Notes: generated from the letters alone by a model not told the origin. A stretch of 64,000 nt of DNA from Paeniglutamicibacter psychrophenolicus (GCF_030812255.1 NZ_JAUSSH010000016.1:1-64000), one strand, 5' to 3'. Positions 1-8,662 are shown, counted from the first letter of the stretch. Numbers and translations are program-made.

Positions 1-66
1 GCCGGCCTTGTTCACCCGACGGGACTTGTTGATGGCTACGTGCATGGCCTTGGTTCCCGGTTCCAT
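1..66 (-). CDS. N-terminal fragment of an unidentified protein (runs off the window)
   Basis: Only the first 22 codons are visible, starting at the ATG at 66-64 and reading MEPGTKAMHVAINKSR... before the window edge. The start is supported mainly by a TAATTT -10-like hexamer at 78-73, six bases upstream of the ATG, which is the leaderless layout repeated elsewhere in this window. There is no Shine-Dalgarno sequence. The alternative ATG at 45-43 cannot be excluded. The fragment is too short to assign a family. Confidence 0.4.
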   Translation of the reverse strand, partial: MEPGTKAMHVAINKSRRVNKAG

Positions 67-153
67 GGCAACAAATTACACCCGTTTGATTGAAAGTGGA
101 AGACTTTTCACGAATATTTTAGTGGCTACGGTTTTCGGCCTGAAACATGGAAA

Positions 154-181
154 TGCCCCGGAACCTTGCGGTTCCGGGGCA
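154..181 (-). terminator. Hairpin terminator of the NUDIX-like gene
   Basis: A perfect 12-bp stem (154-165 with 170-181) encloses the loop TTGC and lies about 22 bases past the stop codon of the minus-strand gene at 203. Reading on the minus strand it is followed by a mildly T-rich stretch. Confidence 0.75.
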
Positions 182-202
182 AATCCCTAACGTAACTTCA
201 GG

Positions 203-742
203 CTAGCGGATGTAGCCGACGTGGGCGAGGGCCTGGCGGACCAGGTTTTCCCGGCCTCCGGCGAACTCTTCCTGGATGTTTGGGCTCAGCGCCTCCTCGG
301 GCGTCAACCAGGTCAGCTCCAGTGCGTCCTGGCGCGGGGAGCACTCCCCGCGGACCGGCACGATGTAGGCCAGCGCCACGGCGTGCTGCCGTTCGTCGGT
401 CAGCCCGGTCTCCGAAGGGGAGGGGAAATATTCGGCCACGGTGAAGGGGGCCGGGCAGGGCGGCAGCTGCGGCATCGCCAAGGGCCCCAGGTCCTTCTCG
501 ATGTGGCGGGTCAGTGCCGCGCGGATGGTCTCGCGGTACATCACCCGGCCCGAGACGAAGGTGCGCAGCATCCGGCCCTCCGGATCGGCGGTGAGCAGCA
601 GACCGATCTCCGTGACATAGCCGAGCGGATCCAGGCGCACCGGGATGGCTTCGATGTAAAGCATGGGCAACCGGGCGCGGGCCTCGTAGAGGTCTTCATC
701 GGACAACCAGCCGGGATAGGGATCCGGAGTGCGAACGTTCAT
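203..742 (-). CDS. NUDIX hydrolase-like protein, DUF4916 type
   Basis: 179 residues from the ATG at 742. The sequence opens PDPYPGWLSDEDLYEARARLPMLY and continues with a beta-rich core (YVTEIGLLLTADPEGRMLRTFVSGRV) and a C-terminal helix, as in the actinobacterial DUF4916 family, which has a NUDIX fold. I do not see a clean Nudix box (GX5EX7REXXEEXGX), so catalysis is unproven. The frame is open further upstream; an in-frame ATG at 760 is possible and the extra N-terminal part to 904 looks non-coding. It is transcribed divergently from the MFS gene and ends at a clear hairpin. Confidence 0.7.
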   Translation of the reverse strand: MNVRTPDPYPGWLSDEDLYEARARLPMLYIEAIPVRLDPLGYVTEIGLLLTADPEGRMLRTFVSGRVMYRETIRAALTRHIEKDLGPLAMPQLPPCPAPFTVAEYFPSPSETGLTDERQHAVALAYIVPVRGECSPRQDALELTWLTPEEALSPNIQEEFAGGRENLVRQALAHVGYIR

Positions 743-906
743 GTTCCCATCTTCGCCCATCGAGACGCCGCCGGGCGACGTCGGAGGCCGTGTTGTGTAA
801 TCCCGGACATGTTTTCGTTTTCCGGGAATCAACCGGTGTCCCCCGACGCTAGAATGAAATGTTCTGAAAAATACCATTCCAACACCCATGGAAGAGGCCA
901 CCACCC

Positions 907-2343
907 GTGACCGAGACCAGCACCAAACTCAACCCCAAGGATTTGGCCACCATCACGGTGCTGATCGTTTCTGCCTTCGTGGTGATCCTGAACGAAACCA
1001 TCATGAACGTGGCGCTGCCGGTGCTCATGCACGAGTTCAAGGTCAGCGAGGAAGCCATCCAGTGGCTTTCGACAATCTTCATGCTCACCATGGCCGTGGT
1101 CATCCCGGCCACGGGCTTCCTGCTCCAGCGTTTCAGCACCCGCGGGGTGTTCATGCTGGCCATGGGCCTGTTCTCCCTGGGCACGCTGCTGGCCGCCGCG
1201 GCCCCGGGTTTCTCCTTGCTGCTGGTTGCCCGCGTGATCCAGGCCTCCGGCACCGCGATCATGATGCCGTTGCTGATGACCACGGTCCTTGACCTGGTGC
1301 CGCCGGCACGACGCGGGGTCATCATGGGCAACGTGTCGATCGTGATTTCCGTGGCCCCGGCCATCGGCCCGACCATCTCCGGGCTGATCCTGCACTCGCT
1401 GTCGTGGCGCTTCATGTTCCTGATCGTCGCCCCCATTGCGCTGGCCGCCCTGCTCATCGGCGCCCCGCGGTTGAACAAGGTCGCGGAGGCCTCGAAGATG
1501 CCGCTGTCGATTCCGTCGGTGATCCTCTCGATCCCGGGCTTCGGCGGGCTGGTCTTTGGACTCAGCCGGCTCTCGGCCAACGGGTTGGATGCCGAGACGC
1601 TGGTCATCCTCGTGATTGCGGTGATGGCGCTGGTGGTCTTCACGATGCTGCAGCTGCGCCTGCAAAAAAAGGACCATGCCCTGCTTGACCTGCGCACCTT
1701 CACCTACAGGCCGTTCACGCTTTCGCTGTCGTTGATGGTGCTTGCGATGGTGGCGCTGTTCGGGGTCATCATCCTGTTGCCGATGTACCTGCAGAACGTG
1801 CGTGGGCTCGACACCCTAGCCACCGGACTGATGCTGCTGCCCGGCGGGCTGCTCATGGGCTTGCTGGCACCGTTCGTGGGGCGGATCTTCGACAAGGTGG
1901 GCCCGCGCCCGCTGATGATCCCCGGTGCCGTGATCCTGACGGTGGTGCTCTTTGGCTATTCGCGCCTGCTGGGCGCCGAGACCGCCATCGGCGTGATCAT
2001 CGGGTTGCACCTGACCATGTCGCTGGCGCTGGCGCTGATCTTCACCCCGGCCTTCACCACCGCACTGAACCCGCTGCCGCATTCGCTGCACTCCCACGGC
2101 TCCGCCGTGCTCTCCACCCTTCAGCAGCTCGGCGGCGCGGCGGGCACCGCACTGCTGGTTGGTGTCCTGGCCTCGCGCATCGGTGCCGGGTCTGCGGCCG
2201 GGATCGATCCGATCCAGGCCCAGATCAACGGTTTCTCCGCCGGGTTCACGGTGGCCTCGATCTGCGCCGCGGGCATGGTTGTCATTGCCTTCTTCCTGTC
2301 CAAGGCCGAAGAGCCGGCCGAGGTCGAGGTCCACGCCCACTAG
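907..2343 (+). CDS. MFS drug:proton antiporter, DHA2/EmrB-QacA type
   Basis: 478 residues from a GTG start; it should export small hydrophobic compounds across the cytoplasmic membrane using the proton gradient. It is almost entirely hydrophobic, with about 14 predicted segments, the family length. The N-terminal segment contains NETIMNVALPVL, matching the D1 motif of DHA2 transporters, followed by QWLSTIFMLTMAVVIPATGFL and a motif C-like stretch SVAPAIGPTISG in helix 5. The tail is acidic and ends with His residues. It stands alone, divergent from the NUDIX-like gene. The substrate cannot be read from sequence. Confidence 0.85.
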   Translation: MTETSTKLNPKDLATITVLIVSAFVVILNETIMNVALPVLMHEFKVSEEAIQWLSTIFMLTMAVVIPATGFLLQRFSTRGVFMLAMGLFSLGTLLAAAAPGFSLLLVARVIQASGTAIMMPLLMTTVLDLVPPARRGVIMGNVSIVISVAPAIGPTISGLILHSLSWRFMFLIVAPIALAALLIGAPRLNKVAEASKMPLSIPSVILSIPGFGGLVFGLSRLSANGLDAETLVILVIAVMALVVFTMLQLRLQKKDHALLDLRTFTYRPFTLSLSLMVLAMVALFGVIILLPMYLQNVRGLDTLATGLMLLPGGLLMGLLAPFVGRIFDKVGPRPLMIPGAVILTVVLFGYSRLLGAETAIGVIIGLHLTMSLALALIFTPAFTTALNPLPHSLHSHGSAVLSTLQQLGGAAGTALLVGVLASRIGAGSAAGIDPIQAQINGFSAGFTVASICAAGMVVIAFFLSKAEEPAEVEVHAH

Positions 2344-2620
2344 CAATATTCGGATTCGGGCTGCCGGTGCCGGCGACGCCCCATGTGGTGCTGCCGAACC
2401 CGGGAGTCCGGCCGCAACCGCAGGAACCGGAATCCATTCCCACCATGTCCGGCGGCGAACCACCTCCATGGGCCGGGGTTGCCGCGGGAGACGTCCCGCG
2501 CTGCCACGGAAACCATGCTGCTGGCCAGCGAACCCACGGCAAGAGCCCCAGCGAAACGGTGCCCGCGCCAAGCCCCAGATAGAAGCGGGCGGTGCGCCTG
2601 CCGCGGTTCCCCGGCTCCAT
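2340..2620 (-). pseudogene. Possible frameshifted small membrane-protein gene
   Basis: The spacer between the MFS stop and the Lrp stop shows split coding signal on the minus strand. From the ATG at 2620 one frame gives MEPGNRGRRTARFYLGLGAG followed by TVSLG, clearly the start of a membrane helix. At about 2550 the hydrophobic character jumps to another frame, which reads GALAVGSLASSMVSVAARD and runs to a TAG at 2342-2340, overlapping the MFS stop. Joined, the two halves make one plausible transmembrane protein of about 90 residues. A sequencing error or real decay would explain it. No family recognised; the gene would sit just downstream of the Lrp regulator. Confidence 0.3.
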
Positions 2621-2667
2621 GATCCTCAACCACACCACGTATGCCGTGGCCGGAATTGGGCGGGGGA

Positions 2668-3654
2668 TCAGGTCACGACCACCCCGGTCGGCCTGCCGTC
2701 CGGATCCAGCATCCAGCCCATGCGCTTGAAGGAATGCACGCCCACGCTCGCCTCTAGGATGTCGACTCCCGGGACCCGTGCCGCCAGTCGGGCCTCGAGG
2801 TCGGCGATGTCCGCAGGGGTGCGCAATTGCATCATGAAGGTCATGTTCGCCGCCCCGGTGGTGGCGGCGCACAGCCGCAGCGTGCGGTGCTCCCGCAGGA
2901 AAGCGGCCACGGCATCCGCCGAGCCGGCCGGAACCTTTGCGAACCACTGCACCGTCAGCGGGTAGCCCGTGTAGTGGCTCGCCAGTTCGCAGCGCAGGGT
3001 CACCATCCCGGTCTCCAGCGCGGTCTTCAGTGCCCGGCCGGTGGTGGACGGATGCTGGCCGGTGGCCTGGGCAATCTCCGCGGCGGTGGCCCGCCCGTCG
3101 CGCATCAACACCCGCAGCATCGGCCAGAACGAGTCGGGGATCAGGGTTGGTTGCGCCACCGGCGGGTGGCCCAGCCGCTGGATCCGGGCCTGCTGCGTGG
3201 GGGAGAGCACGTCCAGGCGCCACGCGTTGCCCGTGGCATAGAGCTTGGTGCACAGCGAGACCTTGGTGCGCTGGACGCCGCGGGCGGCCTTGATGCCCGG
3301 CAGCACCTCGCGGGCCATGGTCAACCAGTCCGCGGCCAGGCAGGTCAGCCGGAAGTCGGCACTGCTGGTCGCGTCATCGACCGTCAACACTTCGGAGATC
3401 GCGCACAGGTCCACGCGCGCCTGCTCGATGAGTGCCGGGTCGGCCACTACCTCGATGAATGCAGTGCAATGCTGGTCGGGATAGCCGCCCAAGTGCCCCA
3501 GGATCCAGGCCATGCGATCCTCGCGCAACCGGGCCCAGCGGGCAGAGAGCGTCGCGGGGTGCCTTCCGAGGATCGCCCCCAGTTCGGACCAGCTGGCGCG
3601 CGGTGCGATTTGCAGCGCGTGGACCAGCTGCAGGTCCTCGACGGGCAATTCCAT
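2668..3654 (-). CDS. Lrp/AsnC-family transcription regulator with two HTH domains
   Basis: 328 residues. Two tandem Lrp-like modules are visible: an N-terminal HTH (DLQLVHALQIAPRASWSELG and following, residues about 7-45) with a ligand-binding-like segment, then a second HTH (LMRDGRATAAEIAQATGQHP, about 180-215) followed by an alpha-beta RAM-like domain (ATTGAANMTFMMQL). It is divergent from the M20 amidohydrolase + MHS permease operon, so it most likely controls that operon in response to a substrate-derived ligand. It is a paralogue of the regulator at 61073-62104, sharing the opening APRASWSEL motif and layout. Its C-terminus ends in a short polar tail. Confidence 0.85.
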   Translation of the reverse strand: MELPVEDLQLVHALQIAPRASWSELGAILGRHPATLSARWARLREDRMAWILGHLGGYPDQHCTAFIEVVADPALIEQARVDLCAISEVLTVDDATSSADFRLTCLAADWLTMAREVLPGIKAARGVQRTKVSLCTKLYATGNAWRLDVLSPTQQARIQRLGHPPVAQPTLIPDSFWPMLRVLMRDGRATAAEIAQATGQHPSTTGRALKTALETGMVTLRCELASHYTGYPLTVQWFAKVPAGSADAVAAFLREHRTLRLCAATTGAANMTFMMQLRTPADIADLEARLAARVPGVDILEASVGVHSFKRMGWMLDPDGRPTGVVVT

Positions 3655-3701
3655 GGAACCCCTCTTTCATCCGTGCACATTTTCGCGGTTTGAAGGCCAC
3701 C

Positions 3702-3781
3702 TTGCGCAATTAACTGTGAATCTTCCTCCATTATCCTGCCCGTGCCCCACGATCGATAGTGACACGACTCACCAATTGGTG
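3702..3781. promoter_or_regulatory. Divergent control region with two short palindromes
   Basis: Between the Lrp gene (minus) and the amidohydrolase (plus) lie TTGCGCAA at 3702-3709 and the perfect 12-mer CACCAATTGGTG at 3770-3781. The second sits about 30 bases before the amidohydrolase start and just before its AGGAAGAGG ribosome-binding site (about 3796). They are candidate sites for the neighbouring Lrp-type regulator; binding is inference. Confidence 0.4.
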
Positions 3782-3812
3782 GGCAGCCAGACCCAGGAAG
3801 AGGCCGCACGGC

Positions 3813-5048
3813 ATGAGCACCGCCACCACCACAATCCTGCAGGACGCACACGAACTCGCACCCGAGATCACGAACCTGCGCCACGCGCTGCACCGCGATC
3901 CCGAGGTTGGCCTGCAGTTGCCGCGCACCCAGGAGAAGGTGCTCCAGTGGCTCGAGCCCCTCGGCTACGAAATTTCGCTGGGCCAGGACCTGACCTCGGT
4001 GACCGCGGTGCTGAGCGGCGGGGCATCGAACGCCCCCGCCGGCGAGCGCCCGGCGGTGCTGCTGCGCGGGGACATGGACGGGCTGCCGCTGACCGAGAAG
4101 TCGGGTGTCGAGTTCGCCTCGCAGACCGGGGACACCATGCATGCCTGCGGCCACGACCTGCACACCGCGATGCTGGCCGGTGCCGCCACGCTGCTGGCCG
4201 AGCGCCGCGAGTCCCTGCCAGGGGACGTGGTGCTGATGTTCCAGCCCGGCGAGGAGGGCTGGGACGGTGCGAGCCACATGGTGCGCGAGGGCGTGCTGGA
4301 GGCCAGCGGCAAGAAGGTCGACGCGGCCTTCGGACTGCACGTGATGAGCGCAATGGGCTCCACCGGGGTCTTCACCGCGAAGCCCGGCGCCATGATGAGT
4401 GCCTCCGACGGGCTGTTCGTGACGGTCCGCGGCGCCGGCGGGCACGGCTCGGCCCCCTTTGCCGCCAAGGACCCGGTCACCGCGGCCGCGGAAATGGTCA
4501 CGGCCCTGCAGGTCATGGTCACCCGCCAATTCGACATCTTCGACCCGGTGGTCGTCTCCGTGGGCGTGTTGCGGGCCGGGACGGTACGCAACATCATCCC
4601 GGAAACCGCCTACTTCGAGGCAACCATCCGTTCCTTCAGTCCTGCCGCGCACGAGAAGTTGCAGGCCGCGGTCCCCACGCTGCTGCAGGGGATCGCCCGG
4701 GCCCACGGGTTGGAGGTCGAGGTGCAGTACCGCACCGAATACCCCACCACGATCAACACCGAGGCCGAGACCCGTTTCGCCGCCGATGCGGTGCACGAGC
4801 TTTTCGGCACCGGGTCCTTCACGACCATGGCCAGCCCGCTGGCCGGGTCTGAGGACTTCTCCCGGGTGCTCAACGAGGTTCCCGGTGCCTTTGTTTTCCT
4901 CTCCGCGTTGACCCCCGGCGTGGATGCGGCTGCGGCGGACTACAACCACTCCCCGTATGCACGTTTCGATGATTCGGTGTTGGGTCGCGGTACCGCGCTC
5001 TACACGCAGTTGGCCACGGCCAAGCTCGCTTCCCTGGCAACACGCTAA
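3813..5048 (+). CDS. M20 family metallo-amidohydrolase (hippurate/amino-acid amide hydrolase type)
   Basis: 411 residues from the ATG at 3813, preceded by AGGAAGAGG. This is the M20D/AbgB-like fold that hydrolyses N-acyl amino acids, in the cytoplasm, with metal bound by the family residues. Visible landmarks are LRHALHRDPEVGLQLP at the N-terminus, the metal ligand motif MHACGHDLHTAML, the catalytic glutamate segment FQPGEEGWDGA, and a dimerisation-domain stretch GGHGSAPFAAKDPVTAAAEMV; the last ligand region is SPLAGSEDFSRVL. The MHS permease follows 47 bases downstream and the two-HTH Lrp regulator is divergent, so uptake and cleavage of one compound class under a dedicated regulator is likely. 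Substrate unknown. Confidence 0.88.
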   Translation: MSTATTTILQDAHELAPEITNLRHALHRDPEVGLQLPRTQEKVLQWLEPLGYEISLGQDLTSVTAVLSGGASNAPAGERPAVLLRGDMDGLPLTEKSGVEFASQTGDTMHACGHDLHTAMLAGAATLLAERRESLPGDVVLMFQPGEEGWDGASHMVREGVLEASGKKVDAAFGLHVMSAMGSTGVFTAKPGAMMSASDGLFVTVRGAGGHGSAPFAAKDPVTAAAEMVTALQVMVTRQFDIFDPVVVSVGVLRAGTVRNIIPETAYFEATIRSFSPAAHEKLQAAVPTLLQGIARAHGLEVEVQYRTEYPTTINTEAETRFAADAVHELFGTGSFTTMASPLAGSEDFSRVLNEVPGAFVFLSALTPGVDAAAADYNHSPYARFDDSVLGRGTALYTQLATAKLASLATR

Positions 5049-5095
5049 CCCCACCCCCGTTCCCCCTCCCACACAGAATCCAGGAACCCTTCCCC

Positions 5096-6469
5096 ATGAG
5101 CATCAAGGAACAGCTGGCCCCGGCCGGCACCACCCAGGCCACCGGCCGGCCCCAGCACGACGCGGCTCCGTCCCCGCACGGGACACCCGGCCAGTCCACC
5201 TTCAAGACCCTGCTGGGCATCGGCGCGGGCAACGCCGTGGAGTGGTTCGACTGGGCCATCTACGCCACGTTCGCCTCCTTCATCTCCGGCCAGCTCTTCT
5301 CCAAGGCCGACCCGACCTCCGCGTTCCTGGCCACCATGGCGATCTTTGCCGTCGGCTTCGTCGCGCGCCCCTTCGGTGGCGCCTTCTTTGGCCTGATCGG
5401 CGACAAGGTCGGCCGCAAGGCGGCCATGACCATGGCCGTGGGCCTGGCCTCGGTAGGTTCACTGATCATCGCCCTCACCCCGACCTACTCCAGCATCGGA
5501 GCCGGCGCCTCGCTGATCCTGCTGGTGGCCCGGCTGCTGCAGGGCCTGGCCCACGGCGGCGAGATGCCCAGCGCGCAGACCTACCTCGCCGAGGTGGCCC
5601 CGGCCCCGAAGCGCGGGTTCTACTCCACGCTGATGTACTTCTCCGGCACCGCCGGCATCGTGGCCGGCACGCTGCTCGGCGCGATCCTGACCGTGACCCT
5701 GAGCAAGGAACAGATGGGCGCCTTCGGCTGGCGCATCCCCTTCGCCGTCGGTGCGCTCATGGGCCTGTACACCCTGATCATGCGTTCGCGCCTGAAGGAG
5801 ACCAAACAGTTCGAGGAGCAGAAGTCGGCCAAGGCCGCACACGGCACGTCCGGGCCCTCGGTCTTCTCACAGATCATGGCCAACTGGCGCCAGGCGCTTC
5901 AGGTCATCGGCCTGACCGTCGGGCTGACAGTGGTCTACTACATCTGGAGCGTTTCGACCCCCGCCTACGCGATCGCCAACATGAAGATGGATCCGGCCAC
6001 CGCGCTGTGGACCGGAGTCGCCGCCAACCTGGTGTTCATGGCAGTGCTGCCGTTCTGGGGCAAGCTATCGGACCGCATCGGCCGCCGCCCGGTCCTGCTG
6101 ATCTCGGCCCTGGGAGCCGCCGTCATGCAGTTCCCGATGTCCTCCGTGGTCCGCGGCGAGGCCTGGCAGCTGTTCATCGCCATGTCGGTGATGCTCGTCT
6201 TCATCGCGGCCTCCGCCTCGATCGTCCCGGCCGTGTACGCCGAGCTTTTCCCCACCGCCATCCGCACCATTGGCGTGGCCATCCCGTACGCCATCTGCGT
6301 GGCGGCCTTCGGCGGCACCGCGGCCTTCCTGCAGGCGGGGTTCAACGCCTGGTTCGGGCACTCCGTCGGCGGAACGGTCTTCGCGCTCTACGCCATCGTC
6401 CTGCTGCTGATCACGGCGGTCACCGTCTACAAGCTGCCAGAATCGGTGGGCAAGGACCTGCGCGGCTAA
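5096..6469 (+). CDS. MFS permease, metabolite:H+ symporter (MHS) family
   Basis: 457 residues with 12 predicted membrane segments; imports organic acids or related solutes with protons. The N-terminal helix has the family signature GIGAGNAVEWFDWAIYATFA, followed by FVARPFGGAFFGLIGDKVGR between helices 2 and 3 and ARLLQGLAHGGEMPSAQTYL in helix 4-5. AGGAA lies before the start. It follows the M20 amidohydrolase and ends at a strong terminator, so the two genes probably form an operon in which this protein brings in the hydrolase substrate. Confidence 0.87.
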   Translation: MSIKEQLAPAGTTQATGRPQHDAAPSPHGTPGQSTFKTLLGIGAGNAVEWFDWAIYATFASFISGQLFSKADPTSAFLATMAIFAVGFVARPFGGAFFGLIGDKVGRKAAMTMAVGLASVGSLIIALTPTYSSIGAGASLILLVARLLQGLAHGGEMPSAQTYLAEVAPAPKRGFYSTLMYFSGTAGIVAGTLLGAILTVTLSKEQMGAFGWRIPFAVGALMGLYTLIMRSRLKETKQFEEQKSAKAAHGTSGPSVFSQIMANWRQALQVIGLTVGLTVVYYIWSVSTPAYAIANMKMDPATALWTGVAANLVFMAVLPFWGKLSDRIGRRPVLLISALGAAVMQFPMSSVVRGEAWQLFIAMSVMLVFIAASASIVPAVYAELFPTAIRTIGVAIPYAICVAAFGGTAAFLQAGFNAWFGHSVGGTVFALYAIVLLLITAVTVYKLPESVGKDLRG

Positions 6470-6495
6470 GGCCCGCGCAACCGACTTTCGGCACC

Positions 6496-6552
6496 AACGT
6501 GCAAGGGCGCGGGCCCTCCGGGAGAAACCGGAGGGGCCGCGCCCTTGCACGT
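6496..6552. terminator. Strong bidirectional terminator
   Basis: A stem of about 25 bp with one mismatch (6496-6520 against 6528-6552) and a short GGAGAAAC-like loop lies between the stops of the MHS permease (plus) and the oxidoreductase (minus). It has the position and strength to end both convergent transcripts. Confidence 0.85.
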
Positions 6553-6563
6553 TCCCGGCGCTC

Positions 6564-7673
6564 CTACCAGTGGGCGCGCCAGTATTGCGGGGCGAAGGGC
6601 ACCGCGTCGGGGACCGAACCCAATGCTGCCGCGGCAACTGCCGGCCAGTTCGGGTTCTTCAGCGCCGCACGGCCGATCGAGACCCCGTCGGCGGCGCCGG
6701 TGACCAGCACCTGCTCGGCCTGTGAGGGATCGTTGATCATGCCCACCGCTGTCACGAAGGCCCCGGGGACCGCCTGCTTCACGGCCGCGGCCAGCGGCAC
6801 CTGGAAGCCCGGGCCGGAGGGCCCATGGTACTTGCCGATCCCGGCGCTGGAGAGGTCGAAGGCCGTGACCCCCAGCTCGAAGGCCTCGGCGGCAAAGCGC
6901 ACGGTGTCGGCGATCCGCCACCCGCCGGCCACCCAGTCGTCCCCCGAGAAGCGGATCGCCAGCGGCTTGTGCGCCGGCCAGGCGGCGCGCACCGCGGTGA
7001 TGACCTCGCGGGCGTACCGGGTGCGGTTCTCGAAGCTTCCGCCGTACTCGTCGGTGCGGGTGTTCGCCAACGGGGAGAGGAACTCATGGACCAGGTACCC
7101 GTGGGCGGCGTGGATCTGGGCAACATCGAATCCGGCCGCGTCTGCGCGGGTTGCGGCCTCGGCCCAGTCCCGGACCGAGGCGGCGATCTGCCCGGTGGAC
7201 ATCGCGGTGGCCGGGGCCAGCCCGAAGGCGTCGGTGGCCGAGGGGCCGGCTGTTTCCCAGCCGCGGCCGGGCACCGGCAGGTTCCCGGTTTCCCCGGCGG
7301 CGATGGGGCCCGGCAGCCACGGGTGGGTGGAGGCCTTGGCTCCGGCGTGCGCCAGCTGGATTCCTGCGGCCGCGCCCTGGGAGTGGATGAAGTCGACGAT
7401 CGGTGCCCAGGCGCTTCCCTGGGCGTCGTTCCAGATGCCGGTGTCCGCGTCGCTGATCCGGCCCTGGGCCGTGACGGCGGTGGCCTCGGTGAACACCAAC
7501 CCGAAGCCGCCGGCCGCCCGGGCGCCGAGGTGTGCCAGGTGCCAGGCATGCGGCACCCCGTCGTGGTTGGTGACGGAGTACTGGCACATCGGGGCCAGCA
7601 CCGTGCGGTTGCGCAGGTCCAGGCCGGGGCCCGCCGGGGCGGCCAGGGTGACCGGCGTAAAGAGTTTGCTCAT
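6564..7673 (-). CDS. NADH:flavin oxidoreductase, old yellow enzyme (YqjM-like)
   Basis: 369 residues from the ATG at 7673; the frame is open far upstream but family alignment begins at MSKLFTPVTL. The enzyme is an FMN TIM barrel that reduces activated C=C bonds with NAD(P)H. Landmarks are NRTVLAPMCQYS (flavin contact), GLVFTEATAVTAQGR, IQLAHAGAKAS, the active-site-like region DVAQIHAAHGYLVHEFLSPL, NTRTDEYGGSFENRTR, and the phosphate-binding end GAADGVSIGRAALKNPNWP. It lacks a clear Shine-Dalgarno sequence. It lies downstream of the VOC gene on the same strand with a 73-base gap. Confidence 0.88.
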   Translation of the reverse strand: MSKLFTPVTLAAPAGPGLDLRNRTVLAPMCQYSVTNHDGVPHAWHLAHLGARAAGGFGLVFTEATAVTAQGRISDADTGIWNDAQGSAWAPIVDFIHSQGAAAGIQLAHAGAKASTHPWLPGPIAAGETGNLPVPGRGWETAGPSATDAFGLAPATAMSTGQIAASVRDWAEAATRADAAGFDVAQIHAAHGYLVHEFLSPLANTRTDEYGGSFENRTRYAREVITAVRAAWPAHKPLAIRFSGDDWVAGGWRIADTVRFAAEAFELGVTAFDLSSAGIGKYHGPSGPGFQVPLAAAVKQAVPGAFVTAVGMINDPSQAEQVLVTGAADGVSIGRAALKNPNWPAVAAAALGSVPDAVPFAPQYWRAHW

Positions 7674-7746
7674 GTGTGGTGCCAACCGGTGCGGGCCCCG
7701 GGCTATTCCCGTGGCACCCCGGAACCCGCTCCCTACCTCGGGTGCA

Positions 7747-8496
7747 TCAGTGGCGTAAGTATCCGTACAGGTCCCGCTGGCGTTCGTTGATCCACAGCTG
7801 GGCGCCGTCGGGATGCTCCACCAGCAACGTGCGCCCGTAGGCCTCGTCCGCCAGCAGCGCCTCGAAGCCGGCAGCCGACAGCCGGTTCGCCAGTGCTTCC
7901 AGCTTCCCGGAATATTCGAGGGACAGCTCGACCCCGGGCGCCTGGCCGGCGTGTGCTGCGACGAAGCCGCCGTGCTTGGCCCGGAATTGCGCCCAGGTGC
8001 CGCCGTTGGAGGTGGTGTCCGGTTTCGCCCCGATGTTGGCCAGGGTTGCCTGGGCACCTGGCACATCGGGGGTGTTCCAGAGTGCCAGGACCGCCAGCTG
8101 CTCCTCGGCGCCTGCCGTGTCCGGCGGTGTTCCCTCGGTGGCCAGCGGATCCACCGCGAGTGCGCTGAAGGACAGCCCGTCCGGGGCCGTGATCCGCGCC
8201 AGTGCCCGGGTGCCGTCGCCGTGGGGTGCCGGCAGCATCGTCACGGGGGTCCCGTCACTGATGGTCCACTGCGCGAACCTTTCCAGGTCGCGGACCTCGA
8301 AGACCAGCTCGGTGTGGAACGTGGCGGATTCCTGCAGCAGGATGCGGCCCGCGTCGGCGGCAAAGCAGCGCTGCCCGGTGCCGGGTGCGGCGCAGGTGGC
8401 CGGCAGCATGGGCATTTCCTTCAGGCCCAGTGCGGTGAGCAGCTGCGCCCAAAGAGATACGTGCGGGGTGTGCTGGGTGGGGCGGACGCGCAGCAT
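7747..8496 (-). CDS. VOC (glyoxalase/bleomycin-resistance fold) family protein
   Basis: 249 residues from the ATG at 8496, which has GGAGG seven bases upstream. Two beta-alpha-beta-beta-beta repeats are recognisable: one around PHVSLWAQLLTALGLKE and FHTELVFEVRDLERF, one around VPGAQATLANIGAKPD through EHPDGAQLWINERQRD. The family includes dioxygenases, isomerases and resistance proteins, so the reaction cannot be named. The start overlaps the stop of the upstream ribbon-helix-helix gene (TGATG), which implies translational coupling. Confidence 0.8.
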   Translation of the reverse strand: MLRVRPTQHTPHVSLWAQLLTALGLKEMPMLPATCAAPGTGQRCFAADAGRILLQESATFHTELVFEVRDLERFAQWTISDGTPVTMLPAPHGDGTRALARITAPDGLSFSALAVDPLATEGTPPDTAGAEEQLAVLALWNTPDVPGAQATLANIGAKPDTTSNGGTWAQFRAKHGGFVAAHAGQAPGVELSLEYSGKLEALANRLSAAGFEALLADEAYGRTLLVEHPDGAQLWINERQRDLYGYLRH

Positions 8497-8654
8497 CACT
8501 GATCCTCCAGGTAGTGTTCCAGCGCCTTTTCGACGAATGCCGACAGACTTGCTTCATCGTCGATGGCCGCGTGCTTCACCCGCCGCACCAGGGCGGCGGG
8601 CAAATACACGTTGAACTGGATCTTGGGACTGGTTGCGTCCTCGTTCGTTGCCAT
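8496..8654 (-). CDS. Small ribbon-helix-helix (CopG-like) DNA-binding protein
   Basis: 52 residues, too short for routine gene finding. It reads [19 protein letters not shown], then [14 protein letters not shown], then [16 protein letters not shown]. This is the beta strand (IQFNVYLP), two helices and turn of an RHH protein of the antitoxin/repressor type. The TGA overlaps the ATG of the VOC gene. A tandem TAGCAA element (8663-8679) lies immediately upstream of its start, the expected place for an autoregulatory operator. I infer that it represses this two-gene operon; a toxin partner is not evident, since VOC proteins are not known toxins. Confidence 0.75.
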   Translation of the reverse strand: MATNEDATSPKIQFNVYLPAALVRRVKHAAIDDEASLSAFVEKALEHYLEDQ

Positions 8655-8662
8655 GCAAGGGA

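Noticed and set aside
8-190. A 60-residue plus-strand frame at the left edge
   Set aside because: It runs through the hairpin terminator at 154-181 and opposes a better supported minus-strand start at 66.
829-1703. Long minus-strand frames inside the MFS gene
   Set aside because: They are reverse-complement shadows (His/Gln/Arg-rich or Met/Thr/Ser-rich) of a well-supported transporter.
4924-7758. A 944-residue open frame on the plus strand overlapping the amidohydrolase, MHS permease and old yellow enzyme
   Set aside because: Composition is arginine-rich and unstructured, and the real genes in other frames have clear family signatures.
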